A stretch of 64,000 bases of DNA from Spinacia oleracea (taxonomy: Eukaryota; Streptophyta; Magnoliopsida; Caryophyllales; Amaranthaceae): assembly GCF_020520425.1 (NCBI RefSeq), contig NC_079487.1, positions 11,145,501 through 11,209,500 of the forward strand, in the 5' to 3' direction. The stretch's first letter is position 1. The number at the start of each line of letters is the position of its first letter. Below are positions 45,449 through 56,800 of the stretch, piece after piece. Below the pieces are notes generated by a model. That model saw only the letters and a program-made list of their open reading frames with translations, was not told the origin of the DNA and made no database searches. The position numbers and the translations under genes were made by a program.

Positions 45449-46835
45449 TGAAGGAAATAATGCCCTTGGTCCAAGTATGCATTCTATGTTAAGTCTAATA
45501 AATGCGGTTCAGTATTAATTAACAAGTTAATAATTCAGTGAGATCAAGTGAGCTGAATGCCTAGCTAGAGGCCGCTTCAGTTCAAGTGGAATTAATGATA
45601 TTAATCCACAGCTTACTCTTGACTGAACCCGTAGGGTCACACAAATAGTACGTAAACGGATCAAGTATTTAATGGCATTAAATACTCCATCTATGAATAT
45701 TCGGAACCGACGGATCTTGGTTTCAGTGGGAGCTAAGATCGTCACAGGCAAGAAATGAATACTCCGGAAACGATGATATTGCCGGAAACGGAAATATGGA
45801 TCGTATCGGAAATATGAATATTATCCAAGTCGTAGATGTTGCCGGAAACGGAAACATGGTACGGATCGGAAAATATTATTGGAAATGGAAATATTACCAG
45901 AATCGGAAATATTACCGGAAACGGAAATATTGTCAGAATCGGAAATATTGCCGGAATCGGAAAATAATTCCGGAAACGGAAATATTAAATATTTGTTCGA
46001 AACGGAAATTAATTCCGGAATCGGAAATATTAAATATTGTTCGTATCGGAAATAGATTCCGGAAATGGAAATTTAATCGGAAGCGTATCGTACGAATTAG
46101 CATCGGACGAGGCTTGCCGGACGAAGGCCCAGCACGAAGCCGGGGCCAATCGCCCAGCAAGCATGCGCGCCACAAGCCCAGCCAAGGCAGCGCCCAGGCC
46201 TACCGCAAGGCAGGCCCAGCGCGCGCCAAGGGCCACGGCTGCGTGGGCCGTGCTACGCGGGCTGCTGCTCGCACGCGCATGGGCAGCCCTTGTGGCTGCC
46301 GTGTGTGTGTGAGTTTGTGCTCATGCGTGATTCCTGAATCTACAAGAGTCAGTGTATGATTAAATTTCTATTCCTAATTGGATAAATTAATTAAATAGAA
46401 TTCATGTAGGATTCTAATTCCAAATTAATTCGCATCCTACTAGGATTACGATTCCTTTTCCATAACTCTATAAATAAAGACCTAGGGGTCATAATTTATA
46501 CACAAGTTTCAAAGTATTCAAAAGTGAGTTTTTGAGAGAAAATTAAAACACACATCTTGCTCATAAAGTGCCGAAATTTTCTAGTACCTTAAGGGCGATT
46601 CTAGTTGGTCAATCTTAAGGCGGATCCGGACGTGCTGTGGACTATCTACGGAGGGACGACACTTGGAGTCCTAAAAGACTTGTTCTTGTTCGGTTCGGGC
46701 GCAGCTAGGGAGGGCACGCAACAAAGAGTATGCATCTAAATTATGCTATATGATTATGTGTAAATAATATGTTGTCCTGGGTTAATGGTTGTTTCCGCAT
46801 GATCTATGTAGTGTCATATGTATCATAACCTAACA
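45449..46835 (+). repeat. Cop3 3' LTR (1387 bp)
   Basis: The same sequence as 36343-37729 apart from one base that I can see (45542). It ends CATAACCTAACA at 46835, followed by TSD ATCCG. TATA box at 46469-46476. Confidence 0.95.
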
Positions 46836-47291
46836 ATCCGCAAAATGATTCTCCTCTCTTGGGAGGTATGTATAGCGAAGCTCTTCTATTTGTTCAGACA
46901 GCTGCTCAAGATAGGACTGGTATGGGGCCAAGCTCTCGCTTCTTACTTTCCATTTGCCGGAAATTTGATTGATGATTAGGGAGGAATCCTCGTACACTAG
47001 AAGTTTCTGGACACCTAGTGCTAAGGCGGCTTCCAGGCCCATGATGCATGCTTCATATTCTGCCGCATTGTTTGTGACGTTGAATTACAGTTTTGCTGAT
47101 ATAGGAATGTGAGTGCCGTATGGGGCCACTAGGATTACTCCAACACCACATCCGTTCTGGTTGGAAGCACCGCCAAAATGCATTGACCAACTGTCATCAC
47201 TAGTCATTAAGATTTGTTCGTCGGGTAAGTCGTAATCTTCCTCTTCTGCCTCGACAGGACAGTCGGCTAGGAAATTTGAGACTGCTGAACC
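46836..47291 (-). pseudogene. TatB RNase H fragment
   Basis: The minus-strand reading gives SAVSNFLADC, an FGGASNQNGCGVGVIL block (the catalytic-strand motif, normally D-GA), TNNAAEYEACIMGLEAAL, YEDSSLIINQ and REENHFADC. It continues across the Cop3 insertion into ALAKLAS at 36337. A stop interrupts the frame near 47082. The expected upstream RT is absent because the TatC LTR starts at 47292. Confidence 0.85.
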
Positions 47292-48756
47292 TGTGAGGGG
47301 GGTCGAAAAAGCGCGAGGCTAATGCGTGACCTTGTCCCTCGTGGGTGCGACGATTCTTTTTATTCAATCAAGTGTAATTGGATTTCCTGTGAGTATACAC
47401 CCAATTGACTAGTAATATAGGAGTCGCCATTCAGTTTTTAACAACAATGAGAAAAACTGACAAAACCCGGTTATCGTGACATAAAGGGAGTGCAATTATG
47501 TTTTACCACGACGGCCGTAGGTTCCCTTGTGATCCCTGGTGTGGGGATCTCTCAATATACACCCGCAAGGTAGAGATTGAGGGTTCGGGGGACTGTAACT
47601 ACCGAGAGGAGTAATTCGCTCGTCGATAACTCCAGAGGCAGGATATCCTTACTAGCTCAGCATAAATAATTGAAGGGACATGCGTTAACTATTAAACTAA
47701 TCTGAATTGATTTTAGCAATATGGAGCATATAATACTAATTCGATCGTGATTATCTGATTTAAATAGCATTAAGGGACCTAGCATGATAATCCGATTTCC
47801 CAAAAATATTATATTTATTAGGCGTGATAGAACAATCATATTAGGTTAGTTTAACAGCTCATAAAAAGGGCGAGGAAAGCAGTTAAATCATCGAAAAGGG
47901 ACACATTACGACGCACCCTTGAGAGGTGCGTCACGGTTCTCAGAAAACTAACCACTTTGACTTTGCTATTTCTCCTTTATATTTAACGAATCTCGATTAT
48001 GGGACAGGATACGTTCTGTTCGATTTATGGATCGATTGCGACAGAACGCGTGAACAGTTTCGCAGCGAGAGGCTTATGCTAAGGGGTTTAGAGTCAATAC
48101 TCAGAATATATTATGTGTTGTTGTGTGTTGTTTCACGTCGAAACTAGGGGCCTATTTATGGGGAAGAGTTTGTGGAAAGATAGAATTGCAGAGTTCTAAT
48201 CCGCAAAGAATTAGGAAAAGAGACGTACCCAGGTACTTTCAGCGCCCAGGCCTGGGCGCCGAAGATTTCGGCGCCCAGAGCCAGGCGTTGAAAATAGGGT
48301 CTGGGCAGCTTTGTTTAGTCAGATTCGGATTCCTAAAATCCGTAGAGTTTGAGATTAATTCGAGTCTTTTAGCGCGTATCAATTTCATGACGGAATGCGT
48401 CTGGGCCCGTTACGAACTCTAGGCTCGTTAGGATTTTGATTAATACGTAACTCTTATTTCCGAATCCTATTAGGAATAGGATTCTCGCGGTTTTCTATCT
48501 CATTTAGGATTTATGTTGGAGTGCAACACCTAATTCTGAAAGGTTTCTATCTTTTATGATTTGCCACTTTTAGACACTACCTTTTACGGCAGTTACTATT
48601 TTTAGCAGGTTTCCATAAATAGCAGGTTTCGGGTGAAATGAAATAGGGAATCGAGATTCGTTTATTTTATAGGAGATGCGTTGTCAAGTGGAGTTTTTAT
48701 GCTTTCATCATCGAACCTTTCCCTTAAGGGAATGGGGACAAAAGTAGGTGTCTACA
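47292..48756 (-). repeat. TatC 3' LTR (1465 bp)
   Basis: In reverse complement it begins TGTAGACACCTACTTTTGTC (48756) and ends CGACCCCCCTCACA (47292). The TATA box is CATAAATAGG on the minus strand (48160-48151). A pair of GC palindromes (48242-48259 and 48270-48289) lies upstream of it. The conserved GGAGTCGCCA at 47422-47431 is inside the LTR, not a PBS. Confidence 0.8.
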
Positions 48757-48774
48757 GTTAGCCCCCACTTTGAC
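48757..48774 (-). other. TatC polypurine tract
   Basis: Minus-strand GTCAAAGTGGGGGCTAAC directly precedes the LTR start TGTAGACACC, as expected for second-strand priming at a 3' LTR. This fixes 47292-48756 as a 3' LTR. Confidence 0.8.
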
Positions 48775-49249
48775 TGAGTCTTGGAGTAAGATGATGGTCA
48801 AAGTATTAAACGGAGTGCGTCACACAAGCCACGGTGTATTGTGACCTGTTTTGCGAGGGTCTCGCGAGCCCCCGAGTGATAACATTTGACTTAAGGGTCA
48901 TCACTTGAAGTGTCGACATATCCCTCACGTGTCATTGGGATTTGTCAACTGATAGTATAGAAACTTCCTCGCTTTGTCATTGGAAAGATCTAAAGATGCG
49001 TAGAAACTCCCTCACTTTGTCATTGGGAGTAACTACAGATGTTTTCGAAATTAAAGCTGTAAAGTGTAATTGGGCCTGGCCAAGCCCAATCACGAGGTAA
49101 AACGTTTTTAAAGATTCTCATTTTCAGGGCTAGCTAAACGAGAAAACCCCCTTGTTTTTATAGGATGTAAAGCGAAGGAAAATCCAACAAACCAATCCTT
49201 TAATTTTTGGAAAAAGGGAAAACCAATAAAAGTTATCGCTGCAGCGACT

Positions 49250-49765
49250 AAGGACCTGCGCTGTTAGTGACGCAGACCCCGCCCGCTGAAGGTGGGCGAG
49301 CCTGTCCTCTGAGGGTGGACCCCCCGTCCGATAGAAGTGGACGAATCTGTTTGATGTTTTTGAAAATAAGGACCTGCGCGGTTTGTGACGTAGACCCCGC
49401 CCGCTGAAGGTGGCGAACCTTGTCCGCTGAGGGTGGACACCTCGTCCGATAGAAGTGGACGAATATGTTTGATGTTTTTGAAAATAAGGACCTACGCGAT
49501 TTGTGACGTAGACCCCGCCGGCTGAAGATGGCGAGCCTGTCCGCTGAGGGTGGACCCCCCGTCCGATAGAAGTGGACGAATCTGTTTTGAAATTTTATTT
49601 TGTTTTTTTTTTAAAATAAGGACCTACGTGGTTTGCGCCGTAGACCCCGCCGGCTGAAGATGGGGAGCCTATTTTAAATTTGAAGACTTTTATTCTTCGA
49701 AAAACAGAGGACCTGCGCGGCTAGTGACGCAGACCTCGCCCGCTTAGGGTGGGCGAGCCCATTTT
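49250..49765. repeat. Five-unit tandem repeat in TatC 3' region
   Basis: Units start near 49250, 49368, 49486, 49618 and 49707. The first three are spaced exactly 118 bp. Each has AAGGACCT(G/A)CGC, GTGACG(C/T)AGACCCCGCC, then a GGTGGAC... and GTCCGATAGAAGTGGACGAA block; the last two units are shortened. Such arrays in Tat-lineage 3' regions are known seeds of plant satellites. Confidence 0.85.
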
Positions 49766-50047
49766 GAATTTCTTATTTTGCCTATGTAGAAGGGCTTTTG
49801 TGATTACAACCTGCTGGTGGGTCGTAATATTTCCTGATTAGATGTGTCCTATAAGTGGGTCCACATTGTGTATATTTTTGTTTAACGATATTTTATTTTA
49901 TTATTTTTTATTTATTATTATTATTAGTTTTTCAAAATACCGTTTTTTTCTTTTTTGGGATAGAAATAAGATAACGGATATCTTTACACAAAATAGGGGA
50001 GTACGCGTGCCCGACAGCGAATATTCGCTGTCTGGGAAGCATTTTCA

Positions 50048-50094
50048 GCGCCCAGGCCTGGGCGCGAGAATTTCTAACGCCCAGAGCTGGGCGT
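50048..50094. repeat. Palindrome pair upstream of PMD gene
   Basis: GCGCCCAGGCCTGGGCGC (50048-50065) and ACGCCCAGAGCTGGGCGT (50077-50094) are about 12 bases apart. The same kind of pair occurs in the TatC LTR (48242-48289) and downstream of the PMD gene (53702-53750). Confidence 0.85.
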
Positions 50095-50261
50095 TGATAA
50101 TGCGAAAGGGGGACTGGTCTTTAAATTCGCGGACCGTCTCCTTCCTTTCCCATTTCCACCATTTTCGCTCAAACTTCTTCACTTCTCTCTACTGATTTTT
50201 GCTCGTTTTCTTCACTTTCCTTCACGAATTCTACTCCAAATTACTTCCCAATCTTCCCAAT

Positions 50262-50759
50262 GTAAGTAATTTTCAATAATTTTGAGCTTTTCTGTCAATT
50301 TCAGTATTTTTGTCAAGTATTTTCGTGCATGAAATTGATTTGGGGGTTTTTGATTTTGTGCCCCTTTTCTCCAATTAGATAGTTGGAAATGTTCCACATA
50401 ACATGTTAATTAGTTTGTGCATGTTAATTTTTGCAAGTATGTGGATTTTTGTTGAATTTGGGCATTTTCATGCTAGCCCCCAAGTATACCTACGAATCTA
50501 GTATTTTCTTATAATGTAGGTGTTCTTGGTATATTGCTTGGGTTCCTCATAATTCATGAATGACAAATTATGGGAGAATTTTGATTTTGCTGGAGTTAAT
50601 TTTTACTTAGGGAATTTTGCTAAGTATGAACTTAGTATCATGTTTTTAGGGAACAAAAATTGTATGACTCCATTTCATTAGTGAAATGCACTCTCTTTAG
50701 GGATCGGTATGAGTGCCGATTTTGTCAAAGGTATAATGCTTTGTTGTATTGTTGATCAG
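50262..50759 (+). other. Predicted 5' UTR intron of the PMD gene
   Basis: The donor GTAAGTAATT (from 50262) and the acceptor TTGTTGATCAG (ends 50759) fall one base before the PMD ATG at 50761. The 498-bp interval is T-rich and non-coding, as plant leader introns are. This supports an organised plus-strand transcription unit. No transcript evidence is available here. Confidence 0.55.
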
Positions 50760-50760
50760 C

Positions 50761-53036
50761 ATGTCTGACGAGTCGTTACCCCCTCCTGGTGGCCACGAGG
50801 TGCGTGGCATGACGCGTCAGTCGACTGGCCCGGGTCCCCTATGGGTGGGCCCTGAGCTTTACGATGGTCGTGATCTGCACTACGACCTAGAGCACCATGT
50901 GACTTCCAGCCTTCACGCGAGGAGAGAGACTTCGGTTCGCGGCTATGGCGCCGCGACGAGTGAGACCGTTTTTAGCTATCTGAGCTCGGACGCCCAGGCC
51001 TTGGTGAGGGCGAGCTCACTGTTTCCGGTGGTTGAGACCTTCTGGGAGATACTGCGGCTCAACATCTCCCTGTCCTTTCTGCGGTCGTTCATGAGGTGGT
51101 GGTGGGATACCACCAACACCTTCCATTTTCCTTGGGGCGAGATGACGATCACTCCTGAGGACTACACAGCTTTGACGGGTTTGACCTTTACAGGGAACCC
51201 CGTTCGTCTGAAGTCGGACGGCCCATCGCCGACTGTTGCTGAGGGTACCAGGCTCCTGGGCTCGTGGATGGGTAGTAGGTTACCTTCGTACCATCCCCGT
51301 GGGATACCTTTCGCTGACCTGATGTGGGCTTTGGAGCACGGGGTAGAGGAGTCGCCTTCGAGACAGGCTCGGCTGTTCTACCTCCATTTTATTACTTTCA
51401 CTTTTCTATCGGGTCCGACCGACACCTTTGACCCGAGGTGGATAGGCATGGTGGAGGACGTGTCTACACTGGGTGACTATCGCTGGGGCGATTTGGGCTA
51501 TGCGACGCTTGTCGGCCAGATGAGTTTGTCGGTGCGCGTCTCGGACCTGAGTATTGTCACTTTGTGATTACATTAGCGGGAGTGCCGCGTTTGATCGAGG
51601 TATGTGCCTAGACTTTCTTTTGTTTTTCTCGCTTTTACCCGGCCTCTTTTTTTTTAACGCTTTATTATCCTTTTCTTTTGCAGCTGTGGGCCTTTGAGCA
51701 TTTACCCTGGCTGGCTCCCCGAAAGGGGCAGAGGCCTTTGGAGTTCCCTGCCGGTCGCCGTTGGGGTTGGAAGAAGAAGCTGACAGTGCGTCCGCCGCCC
51801 GATACTGTGTGGGATCTTATCCGGGACGGGAACCCTGAGCATGTACAGAATCTTATCCCCTATCTCGTATTTCGTCATTCTTTTCATGTGCGAGATCTGA
51901 CTGCGTTTTGTACGAAAACAGGTGGTTTGGACCCCATGGCTCTCTTTTAGGGGTACCCATGCTTCGGTCAGGGAGAGTTATGCCCTGAGCCAGATGCGGG
52001 TCTTGTTCGTTGGACGCCGGGACCCTGTCTGGTACCTGGGAGAGCGGGTACCTATGCAGACGGTCGGGGTTTTTTCGGTGCCCAGGCCTCCGCCTGCGAC
52101 CATGCTGTCTACTAGCTCGATAGGCGAGTCGTGGAGGGTCCACTCGAGGACTGGTGTGCCGGCGACAGAGTTGGTGATAGAGGGAGCTAGCTATTACCAG
52201 TTTATCCAGGATTCTCTTCGTCTCCCGGAGCCTGGCGCTGTAAGTTGCCTCCTCTCTTTGTATTGATTTTAGTGTTTTCATGTTCGTGCCCATGTGTTTA
52301 TGCCTACTGTGTTTTGTGCAGGAGGGTCCTGACCCTTTGTTGGGGGGATGGGTGCTTCCCGATGCTCGGATCTCGTATACCGGAGAGAGTGGATCCGAGA
52401 TTGTGGAGACTTTCCCGGAAGACCGGGTTTTCCATGCTCCGCTCCCTGAGGGAGTAGAGGCGGTATGCACCTTTTATTTGTGTACTCTTCTTTATATTTT
52501 TTCTTTCTTCTTTTACTAACATTCTTATTTTAGGTTCCGGCCCGTACGGCCAATGCGATGGTGGGGGTGATCAACCGGTTGAAGTCCGTGTTGGTTCGAG
52601 CTCGGTCTGCACTTTCTTGCAGGAGCCCCCACTCTACTCGGGTAATGTGCCCTCTCTTTTTTCTTTTGATCTGTACCTTTGGTTTGGCTTTCGGTTATTC
52701 ACTCTCCTTTTTTGTCCCTTTTTGCAGACGGCTACTGGGCGTGCTGGGGCCGACGACGCGGGTCCCTCGGGCGGGGGACACGGTCGTCGCGAGAGAGAGA
52801 GAGCACAGCACTCGCCCCTACGGCATCGCCGTTCTGACGCGGGGGTGAGTTCTTCCGGGGAGAGGTCCGAGCCGGAGCGTAGGCGGCGTTCCGTGTCGGT
52901 GGCCCGAGAGCCTAGCCCCGAGTTGCAGTCGCAACCCCATTTTTGGGGTGACTCTGGCTGGGGTCCCTCATACCACGGGGAGTGGAGTGGATGGACCGGC
53001 GAGGCTTGGAGACATGGAGCCGATGACGAGTCTTAG
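50761..53036 (+). pseudogene. Plant mobile domain (PMD) gene, five exons, antisense to TatC, two frameshifts
   Basis: Predicted coding exons are 50761-51599, 51684-52239, 52322-52462, 52534-52641 and 52728-53036. All four introns have GT...AG ends and pyrimidine tracts. Exon 1 encodes hallmarks of the PMD (aminotransferase-like) domain: FHFPWGEMTITPEDYTALTG, then WGDLGYATLVGQ. Exon 2 opens with LWAFEHLPWLAP and carries VWYLGERVPMQ. The last exon encodes an Arg/Ser-rich tail ending ADDES. Exon lengths (839 and 556) imply one frameshift late in exon 1 (about 51530-51550) and one near 51920 in exon 2. PMD proteins occur as host silencing factors (MAIN/MAIL1 type) and as genes captured by transposons. 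The role here is unknown. It may still be transcribed. Confidence 0.75.
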
Positions 53037-53877
53037 GCTTACCTCCTGTTTTATACATATTCATTCTTGTGTTCCGCATGTATATATATATTTTTTGCGA
53101 TTTTTGGTGCAAGAATGTTTTGACCCTTCCGTGGGCTTTGTTTTAACATATTATAGCAATATTAGCTTCCTAAACCAACGACGAATTTTTAAAAGGAAAA
53201 GACTTTCGTAAAAATAATGAGTTCATATAAGAGTGCACATATATTTTTAGACTAACCGACTACTTGGGGTATTACATATGCATGTTCACTATTTTTGTTT
53301 TTTTGCCGACTCGTGTCATACTCCTTTGTTAGGCTTTTTCCTGGAAACTCTTGTGGCTTTTTCATTTTATTTGGTCTTGCCCGTGCATGGGTTAGGGTAG
53401 AGTGCCCTTTGCGATATCTTTTCTTCTTGATGCGTTGCATGACTTTATTATTTTATAATTTTTTATTGGACCGAATCCTTGGGAAGGATTGCCTACGTAT
53501 CTTGTCAGAATCAGGTCGCGCGTAGTTCTAGCTTTTTGAAAAAAACTTTTTTGAAAGGGTGTTCATTACTCGTCTGCTTCCCCCCCAAGTGTTCGTGGTT
53601 CTTTTGAGGCCGGGTTAGAAAAAGGAGTACGAACACTTTGTAGAAGCGGGAGGGTAGGTGGCAAGAGAGAACAACGCCAGATTTAGGGCGAAGGAAATAT
53701 CGGCGCCCAGGCCTGGGCGTTAGAAATAACAGCGCCCAGTCCTGGGCGTTGAAGTTTTGTCCTTCGCTTTTTCTACTTTATCAAGTTTTATGCCGTTTGT
53801 TTAGAGTAATGCGCAGAATGTTTGCTTATGAGTTTTAATGTGTTTTATTAGATGCCTTAACTCCGGACTGAATTTTA
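53037..53877. other. Spacer between convergent PMD gene and TatC pol
   Basis: No supported frame. AT-rich sequence after the PMD stop could hold its poly(A) signals (AATAATGA near 53212). The block GGATTGCCTACGTATCTTGT (53487-53506) is shared with TatB. A palindrome pair lies at 53702-53750, and the pol stop is at 53878. Confidence 0.6.
53702..53750. repeat. Palindrome pair downstream of PMD gene
   Basis: GGCGCCCAGGCCTGGGCGTT (53702-53721) and AGCGCCCAGTCCTGGGCGTT (53731-53750) match the pairs in the LTR and upstream of the PMD gene. Confidence 0.85.
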
Positions 53878-56800
53878 TTAAATATAGTACTTTTTCAATT
53901 GGTCTAAGTTCGTGAGGTTAGCGAATTCCGCTCCATCTATGTCGGCTAGTTGGACTGCTCCGCCAGGTAGGATGGTCTTTACAAAATATGGTCTTGTCCA
54001 GTTAGGCCGGAATTTTCCTCGAGGGTCCGTAGTAGGTGTGCGGACTTCTTTTAATACAAAATCGCCTTCTTTGATGTTTCGAGGTTTGACTCTTTTGTTG
54101 AATTGCCTTGCGATGCTCTTTTGATACACTTGCACGTGATGTAGAGCTCTCAACCTCCGTTCGTCTAAAAGGACGAGTTCGTCGTACCTAGCTTGAACCC
54201 AATCAGCTTCGGGTAGCTTGCTTTCTAGGACGATCCGGAGGGAGGGAATCTCCAACTCGATCGGTTGGACTGCTTCCATTCCGTATACCAAGGAGTAGGG
54301 TGTTACTCTAATGGAGGTGCGGGTTGAGGTTCGATAGCCCCATAATGCGAAGTGTAATTTGTTGGGCCAATCCTTATAATTTTCGGCCATTTTTTCGATT
54401 ATGACTTTAATATTTTTGTTGGCCCCCTCTACCGCGCCGTTCATTTGCGACCTGTGGGGAGAGGATTTATGGTGTTTGACATGATATTTTTTGAGCAGGT
54501 CTTGGACTTCGGCCCTGAAGTGGGAACCTTGGTCACTTATGATTTCATGTGGAACCCCGTATCGACAGAATATGTTCTTTTCTAGGAATCGGGCGACATG
54601 TTTGGCTGTTAACTTTGCATAGGAGACTGCCTCTACCCATTTAGTGAAGTAATCAATTGCAACTAAAACGTACTCGTGTCCCCCAACGCCTGTTGGTGTT
54701 ACCTTGCCGATTATATCTATACCCCATGTGGAAAAGGGCCATGGAGAAGTGAAGGTGTATAGTTCTGAGGGAGGTAAATGGTTAAGGTTACTGAAGATTT
54801 GGCATTTTGGGCAAGTTTTTACAAAGTGATGGCAATCGGTTTCCATAGTGGTCCAATAGTACCCTGAGCGGGATATTTTTCGGGATAGCATTTTTCCGTT
54901 CATATGGGGTCCGCACACGCCGTTATGGTATTCTTCCATTAGTCTTTGGGCTTGGTTTTGATGGACACAAAGTAACTTGATTTTATTCGGCGTGTATTTG
55001 TACAGTTCTCCCAGAATTATGCTATATTGTGAAGCGAGAAGGCGCAGGGCCTTTTGTGCTCGCGGGGAAGTGTTTGGGGGGAATTCCCCACTTGTTTTGT
55101 AACGAAGGATGTCCGTGTACCATGGTTCTTCCTCGGTGTTTTCAGGTTCGGAGTCTATGGTACAACAATAAGCCGGCTCTTTCCTTCGCTCGACCCGAAG
55201 GGTCATTCCGTCCCATTCATTCGGGATGTTGAGCATTGAGGCTAGCTTCGCTAGTGCATCCGCGAATTGGTTGTCGTCTCTTGGCAAGTACGTATACTCA
55301 ATTTTTCCAAATTGCTCGACTATTTGGTCCAAGTGAGCTTGATATTTTGAGAGACTAGTGCTTCGGACCTTCCATCTTTTGGATATATGGTTGATTATTA
55401 GGGAAGAATCCCCGAAGACTTGTAGGTATTTGACTCTGAGGCTAACTGCGGCCTCTAGCCCAACTATGCAGGCCTCGTATTCGGCGGCATTGTTTGTGGC
55501 CTCGAAGTCAAGTTTGACGGAAATTGGTATATGGGCTCCTTCGGGACTGACTAGGAGAACTCCGACGCCGCATCCTTTTTGGTTGGACGCGCCATCGAAG
55601 TATATTGTCCAATAGTCGTCTTGTATCATCAGAAGTTTCTCGTCGGGGAGGAGGTAAGCTTCCGGGGTTTCCTCATTCGTGGCATGTTCGGCCAGGAATT
55701 CGGCTACCGCTCTTCCTTTGATTGTTTTTTCTGGCATGAATTTTAGGTCGAATTCTGAGAGCATGACTAGCCACCTGGACAGGCGACCACTCAGGGTGGG
55801 CTTTTCGAACACGTATTTTAAGGGATCTAGTTGTGACACTATATGAACAGTGTGGGCCAATAGGTAATGCCTGAGTTTTTTGGATGCCTAGACGAGGGCG
55901 AGGCAGGTTTTCTCAAGTTCTGTGTATCTCGTCTCGTACTGTATGAACTTCTTGCTCAAGTAGTAAATGGCTCGCTCGGATCCATGTACACATTGTGAGA
56001 GCATAGCTCCTGCTGCAGTATCCGTGACGGTTAGGTATAGGCGTAAAGGGATTCCAGGCAAAGGTGGGGAGAGGACGGGTGGCTTGCTTAGGTATTCTTT
56101 GATTTTATCGAAGGCAGTTTGGCATTGTTCATCCCATTCGGCCTTTTCTTCTTTTCTTAATTTTTTGAATATTGGCTCACAAGTCATAGTAAGTTTGGAA
56201 ATGAACCTACTAATGTATTGCACCTTTCCTAGGAAGCCCCTTATCTGTTTTTCAGTTTTTGGCGGGGGCATTTCGGTAATGGCTTTGATCTTAGATGGGT
56301 CAATCTCGATTCCTCGCGTACTAACAACATATCCTAGCAATTTTCCCGAGGTTACCCCGAACACACATTTTTGTGGGTTTAGTCTCATGTTATATTTCAA
56401 GATTCGGGTGAAGAACTTTTTAAGTGCCGGGAGGTGACCGCGCCGGTCTTTAGATTTGACGATCATATCGTCCACGTAGACCTCGATTTCTTTATGTATC
56501 ATGTCATGGAGTAACGTGGTGGCTGTTCTTTGATAGGTGGCCCCCGCGTTTTTCAAACCAAAGGGCATTACAGTGTAACAATATGTTCCCCAAGGGGTAA
56601 TGAAAGTTGTTTTTTCCATGTCTTCTTCTGCCATGAGTATTTGGTTATATCCGGCGTACCCGTCCATAAAGGAGAGGAGCGCGTGTTCTGCGGTGTTGTC
56701 TACTAGTATGTCAATGTGAGGTAGAGGGAAGTCATCTTTAGGACTGGCTTTATTGAGGTCTCGAAAGTCTACGCACATTCGCACTCGTCCATCTTTTTTA

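Larger units (their letters stand above)
36343..46835 (+). mobile_element. Cop3: complete, probably recently inserted Ty1/copia element
   Basis: 10.49 kb with two 1387-bp LTRs (36343-37729 and 45449-46835), an initiator-Met-type PBS, a 2.9-kb leader, one uninterrupted gag-pol frame (40619-44584), PPT and a perfect TSD ATCCG (36338-36342 and 46836-46840). By eye I find only one mismatch between the LTRs (36436 C versus 45542 G). All catalytic motifs are present. It is the best candidate in the window for an element still able to move, and for a source of enzymes for damaged relatives. Confidence 0.95.
13134..47291 (-). mobile_element. TatB: old Tat-like Ty3/gypsy element, fragmented by insertions
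   Basis: Three pieces belong together: 13134-13797, 34508-36342 and 46836-47291. The junctions are proved by target-site duplications: ACTCA (13793-13797 and 34503-34507) across Cop1, and ATCCG (36338-36342 and 46836-46840) across Cop3. On the minus strand the joined order is RNase H, integrase, 3' spacer, then a PMD-like gene in antisense. The element is cut at 47292 by the TatC LTR and at 13133 by AthA, so its LTRs, gag and RT are missing here. Confidence 0.75.
48775..50260 (-). other. TatC 3' region with tandem repeats and PMD upstream region
   Basis: Non-coding. It holds the tandem array 49250-49765, poly-T stretches around 49590-49620 and 49880-49950, and a pair of GC palindromes (50048-50065 and 50077-50094). 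After these, CTTTAAATTC (50120-50129) could serve as a TATA-like element for the plus-strand PMD gene, followed by a C/T-rich leader ending at a splice donor (50262). Confidence 0.6.

Noticed and set aside
47422-47431. GGAGTCGCCA read as PBS, making 47450-48756 a 5' LTR of TatB
   Set aside because: A polypurine tract abuts the other end at 48757, which marks a 3' LTR, and the LTR body clearly extends to 47292.
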